DNA of 64,000 nucleotides, from assembly GCF_014645235.1 (NCBI RefSeq), contig NZ_BMLM01000002.1, positions 542,696-606,695 on the forward strand, read 5' to 3'. The position numbers and the translations under genes are program-made. Origin of the DNA: Agrococcus terreus (GTDB lineage Bacteria; Actinomycetota; Actinomycetes; Actinomycetales; Microbacteriaceae). Below the pieces are notes generated by a model. It worked only from the letters and a program-made list of their open reading frames with translations, had not been told where the DNA came from and ran no database searches. Shown here in pieces: positions 62,263-64,000 of the stretch; the stretch's first letter is position 1, and each line of letters opens with the position of its first letter.

Positions 62263-64000
62263 CCGTCCCGCAGCTGATCGCGGCGGAGCTCCGCCGCCTC
62301 GTCGCCACCCGCATGGGTCGGCTCGCGCTCCTCGCCCTCGGCCTCGTGCCGCTGCTCTACGGCGGCGTCTACCTCTGGGCCAACCAGGATCCCTACGCGC
62401 GGCTCGACGAGCTGCCGGTGGCGCTCGTCGTCGACGACGCGGGCGACGACGGCCGCATCGTGGGCGACGAGGTGGGGGACCGGCTCGTCGCCGACGCCGC
62501 CTTCGACTGGCACCGGGTGAGCGCCGAGGAGGCCGCGGCCGGCGTCGCCGACGCGACGTACGACTTCTCGGTCACGCTCCCCGCCTCCTTCTCGGCCGAC
62601 CTCGCGAGCGCCGCGGGCGACGACCCGCACCGGGCCGTCGTCGAGCTGTCGACGAACGACGCGAACAGCTACCTCGCGACGACGATCGGCACGCAGGCCG
62701 CCGAGCGCATCCGCACCGCGGTCGCGCGCTCGGTGGGCGAGGAGGCGGCCTCGCGCATGCTGCTCGCGATCAGCGACATCCGCGACGGCCTCGTCGACGC
62801 GTACGACGGCGCGTCGACCCTGGCCGACGGCGCCGACGACGCGGCCTCGGGCGCCGACCGGCTCGCGAGCGGCGCCGACGCGCTCGCCGACGGCACCGCG
62901 CAGCTCTCGACCGGTGCCGCCGCGCTCGCCGACGGCACCGGCAGGCTCGCCGACGGCGCGGCCCGCCTCGACGACGGCCTCGGGCGGCTCGAGCAGGCGA
63001 CCGCGTCGCTGCCGGCGCAGACGCGGCAGCTCGCCGACGGCGCCCAGCAGGTGGCCGACGGCGACGCCCGCATCGCCGCGATCGGCGGCGACGTGGCCGA
63101 CGCGGTCGCCCCGGTCGCCGCGCGGGTGCCGGAGGCGCGCGCGGCCATCGTCGAGCGGCTGCAGCAGGCGGGCCTCGACGAGACCCAGATCGCCGCCGCC
63201 CTCGGCCCGCTCGACGGCCTGGGCGACGACGTCGCGGCGGCCGACGCCCGCGTGCAGGACGCGAGCGCGCAGCTCGACCGGCTCGCGGCCGGGGCGCAGC
63301 AGGTGGCCGACGGCGCCGATCGGCTCGCGAGCGCCTCGCCGCAGCTCGCCGCGGGCATCGCGAGCGCCGCCGACGGCGCGGGCGACCTCGCGAGCGGCGC
63401 CGCGGCGGCGCACGACGGCGCCGTCCGGCTCGCCGACGGCGCCGTGTCGGCCGCGAGCGGCGCGGGCGAGCTCGCGACCGGCGCGCACGCGCTCGACGAC
63501 GGGCTCCGGCGGCTCGACGACGGCACCGCGCAGCTGCGCGACGGCCTCGGCGACGCGGTCGAGCAGATCCCCGCCACGACCGAGCCCGAGCGCGCCGCGC
63601 AGGCGTCGACGATCTCGGATCCGGTGCTGACCGACGCCGACGCCGTCGCCTCCGCCGGCTCCTACGGTGCGGGCCTCGCGCCCTTCTTCCTGTCGCTCGC
63701 CGCCTGGATCGGCATGTACGCGCTCATGCTCATCCTCAAGCCCCTCTCGCGCCGCGCGATCACGGCGCTGCGCTCGCCCGTCCGCGTCTCGCTCGCCGCG
63801 TGGCTCATCCCCACGCTCATCGGCGCGGTGCAGATGGCGGCGCTGCTCGCGATCGTCGGCCTCGCGCTCGGCTTCCCCATCGCGCATCCGGCGCCCATGC
63901 TCGGGATGATGGTGCTCGCCGTCGCGGCCTTCGCGGCGATCATCGTGGCGCTGAACGCCTGGCTCGGCTCCGTCGGGCAGTTCCTCGGGCTCGTGCTCAT
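62259..64000 (+). CDS. YhgE/Pip family membrane protein (3' end outside window)
   Basis: The 580 complete codons present are open to the last base. An N-terminal helix (LALLALGLVPLLYGGVYLW, about 21-40) precedes a ~450-residue extracytoplasmic part. This opens with the ABC2-like globular YhgE block (PVALVVDDAGDDG...). It continues as a long heptad region of LADGAxxL and LASGA repeats (about residues 180-440), the coiled coil typical of YhgE. Helices return near residue 470 (LAPFFLSLAAWIGMYALMLIL). Members include the lactococcal phage infection protein Pip and type VII secretion-linked EsaA-like proteins. Behind TetR control, a role in export or envelope defence is plausible. Coupled to the pseudo-ATPase gene. 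Confidence 0.9.
   Translation, partial: MTVPQLIAAELRRLVATRMGRLALLALGLVPLLYGGVYLWANQDPYARLDELPVALVVDDAGDDGRIVGDEVGDRLVADAAFDWHRVSAEEAAAGVADATYDFSVTLPASFSADLASAAGDDPHRAVVELSTNDANSYLATTIGTQAAERIRTAVARSVGEEAASRMLLAISDIRDGLVDAYDGASTLADGADDAASGADRLASGADALADGTAQLSTGAAALADGTGRLADGAARLDDGLGRLEQATASLPAQTRQLADGAQQVADGDARIAAIGGDVADAVAPVAARVPEARAAIVERLQQAGLDETQIAAALGPLDGLGDDVAAADARVQDASAQLDRLAAGAQQVADGADRLASASPQLAAGIASAADGAGDLASGAAAAHDGAVRLADGAVSAASGAGELATGAHALDDGLRRLDDGTAQLRDGLGDAVEQIPATTEPERAAQASTISDPVLTDADAVASAGSYGAGLAPFFLSLAAWIGMYALMLILKPLSRRAITALRSPVRVSLAAWLIPTLIGAVQMAALLAIVGLALGFPIAHPAPMLGMMVLAVAAFAAIIVALNAWLGSVGQFLGLVL

Overview
The window is very GC-rich and densely packed with genes on both strands. 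Many gene pairs overlap by ATGA or GTGA, and there are few AT-rich gaps. This, together with the gene content, points to the actinobacterial family Microbacteriaceae (my best guess is an Agrococcus-like organism, by inference only). Indicators are a mycothiol-dependent isomerase-type protein, DUF3073, DUF3817, SCP_3 and DUF2510/DUF4190 proteins, a TipAL-type MerR regulator, and frequent start codons only 6-8 nt behind a TAnnnT -10 box. I saw no rRNA, tRNA, CRISPR array, phage or insertion sequence, and no stretch of clearly foreign composition.

Layout. 1-3.4 kb: the end of phosphoglucomutase, an epoxide hydrolase, and a CapA-type phosphoesterase lipoprotein coupled to a tiny Gly/Ser protein. 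3.5-9.6 kb: one 2016-residue membrane-anchored protein with about 11 Ig/cadherin-like and 6 fibronectin-III-like repeats. 9.6-19.7 kb: a VanY-type carboxypeptidase, a DHA2 drug exporter, CsbD, a CitE-like lyase and acyl-CoA dehydrogenase, an S4 RNA-binding protein, RecQ, a serine hydrolase and an atypical SDR. 20-27 kb: a DEAD-box helicase with a long Arg/Asp repeat tail, a DUF2510 protein and an RND permease. 27-31 kb: a TipAL-like regulator, a KimA-like potassium importer and paired fluoride channels. 31-46 kb: serine deaminase, two DUF4190 proteins, purM, threonine catabolism (tdh-kbl), purF, an AtoE-type fatty-acid transporter and a coupled pair of CNNM/CBS proteins. 46-54 kb: SCP_3, purD-purC, a zinc peptidase, purS-purQ, DUF3817 and purL. 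54-64 kb: SRPBCC, SDR and TM2 proteins, chorismate mutase, a GT2 glycosyltransferase, a GNAT, a mycothiol-type protein, purA, and a TetR / pseudo-ABC ATPase / YhgE module cut by the window end.

Metabolic logic. Eight purine genes (M, F, D, C, S, Q, L, A) lie over about 27 kb as short separate units rather than one operon. PurS-PurQ-PurL form the FGAM synthase, which feeds PurM and PurC. The tdh-kbl pair makes glycine and acetyl-CoA from threonine, and glycine is the PurD substrate. SdaA turns serine into pyruvate.

Most unusual features: several families of intergenic palindromes, one of which has become the C-terminal codons of the epoxide hydrolase; a perfect 64-bp duplication at the end of pgm; a 21-bp VNTR upstream of the CNNM pair; a textbook MerR operator with a 19-bp spacer feeding a leaderless gene; and an ABC-ATPase-like protein that has lost its nucleotide-binding motifs, coupled to YhgE behind a TetR operator.
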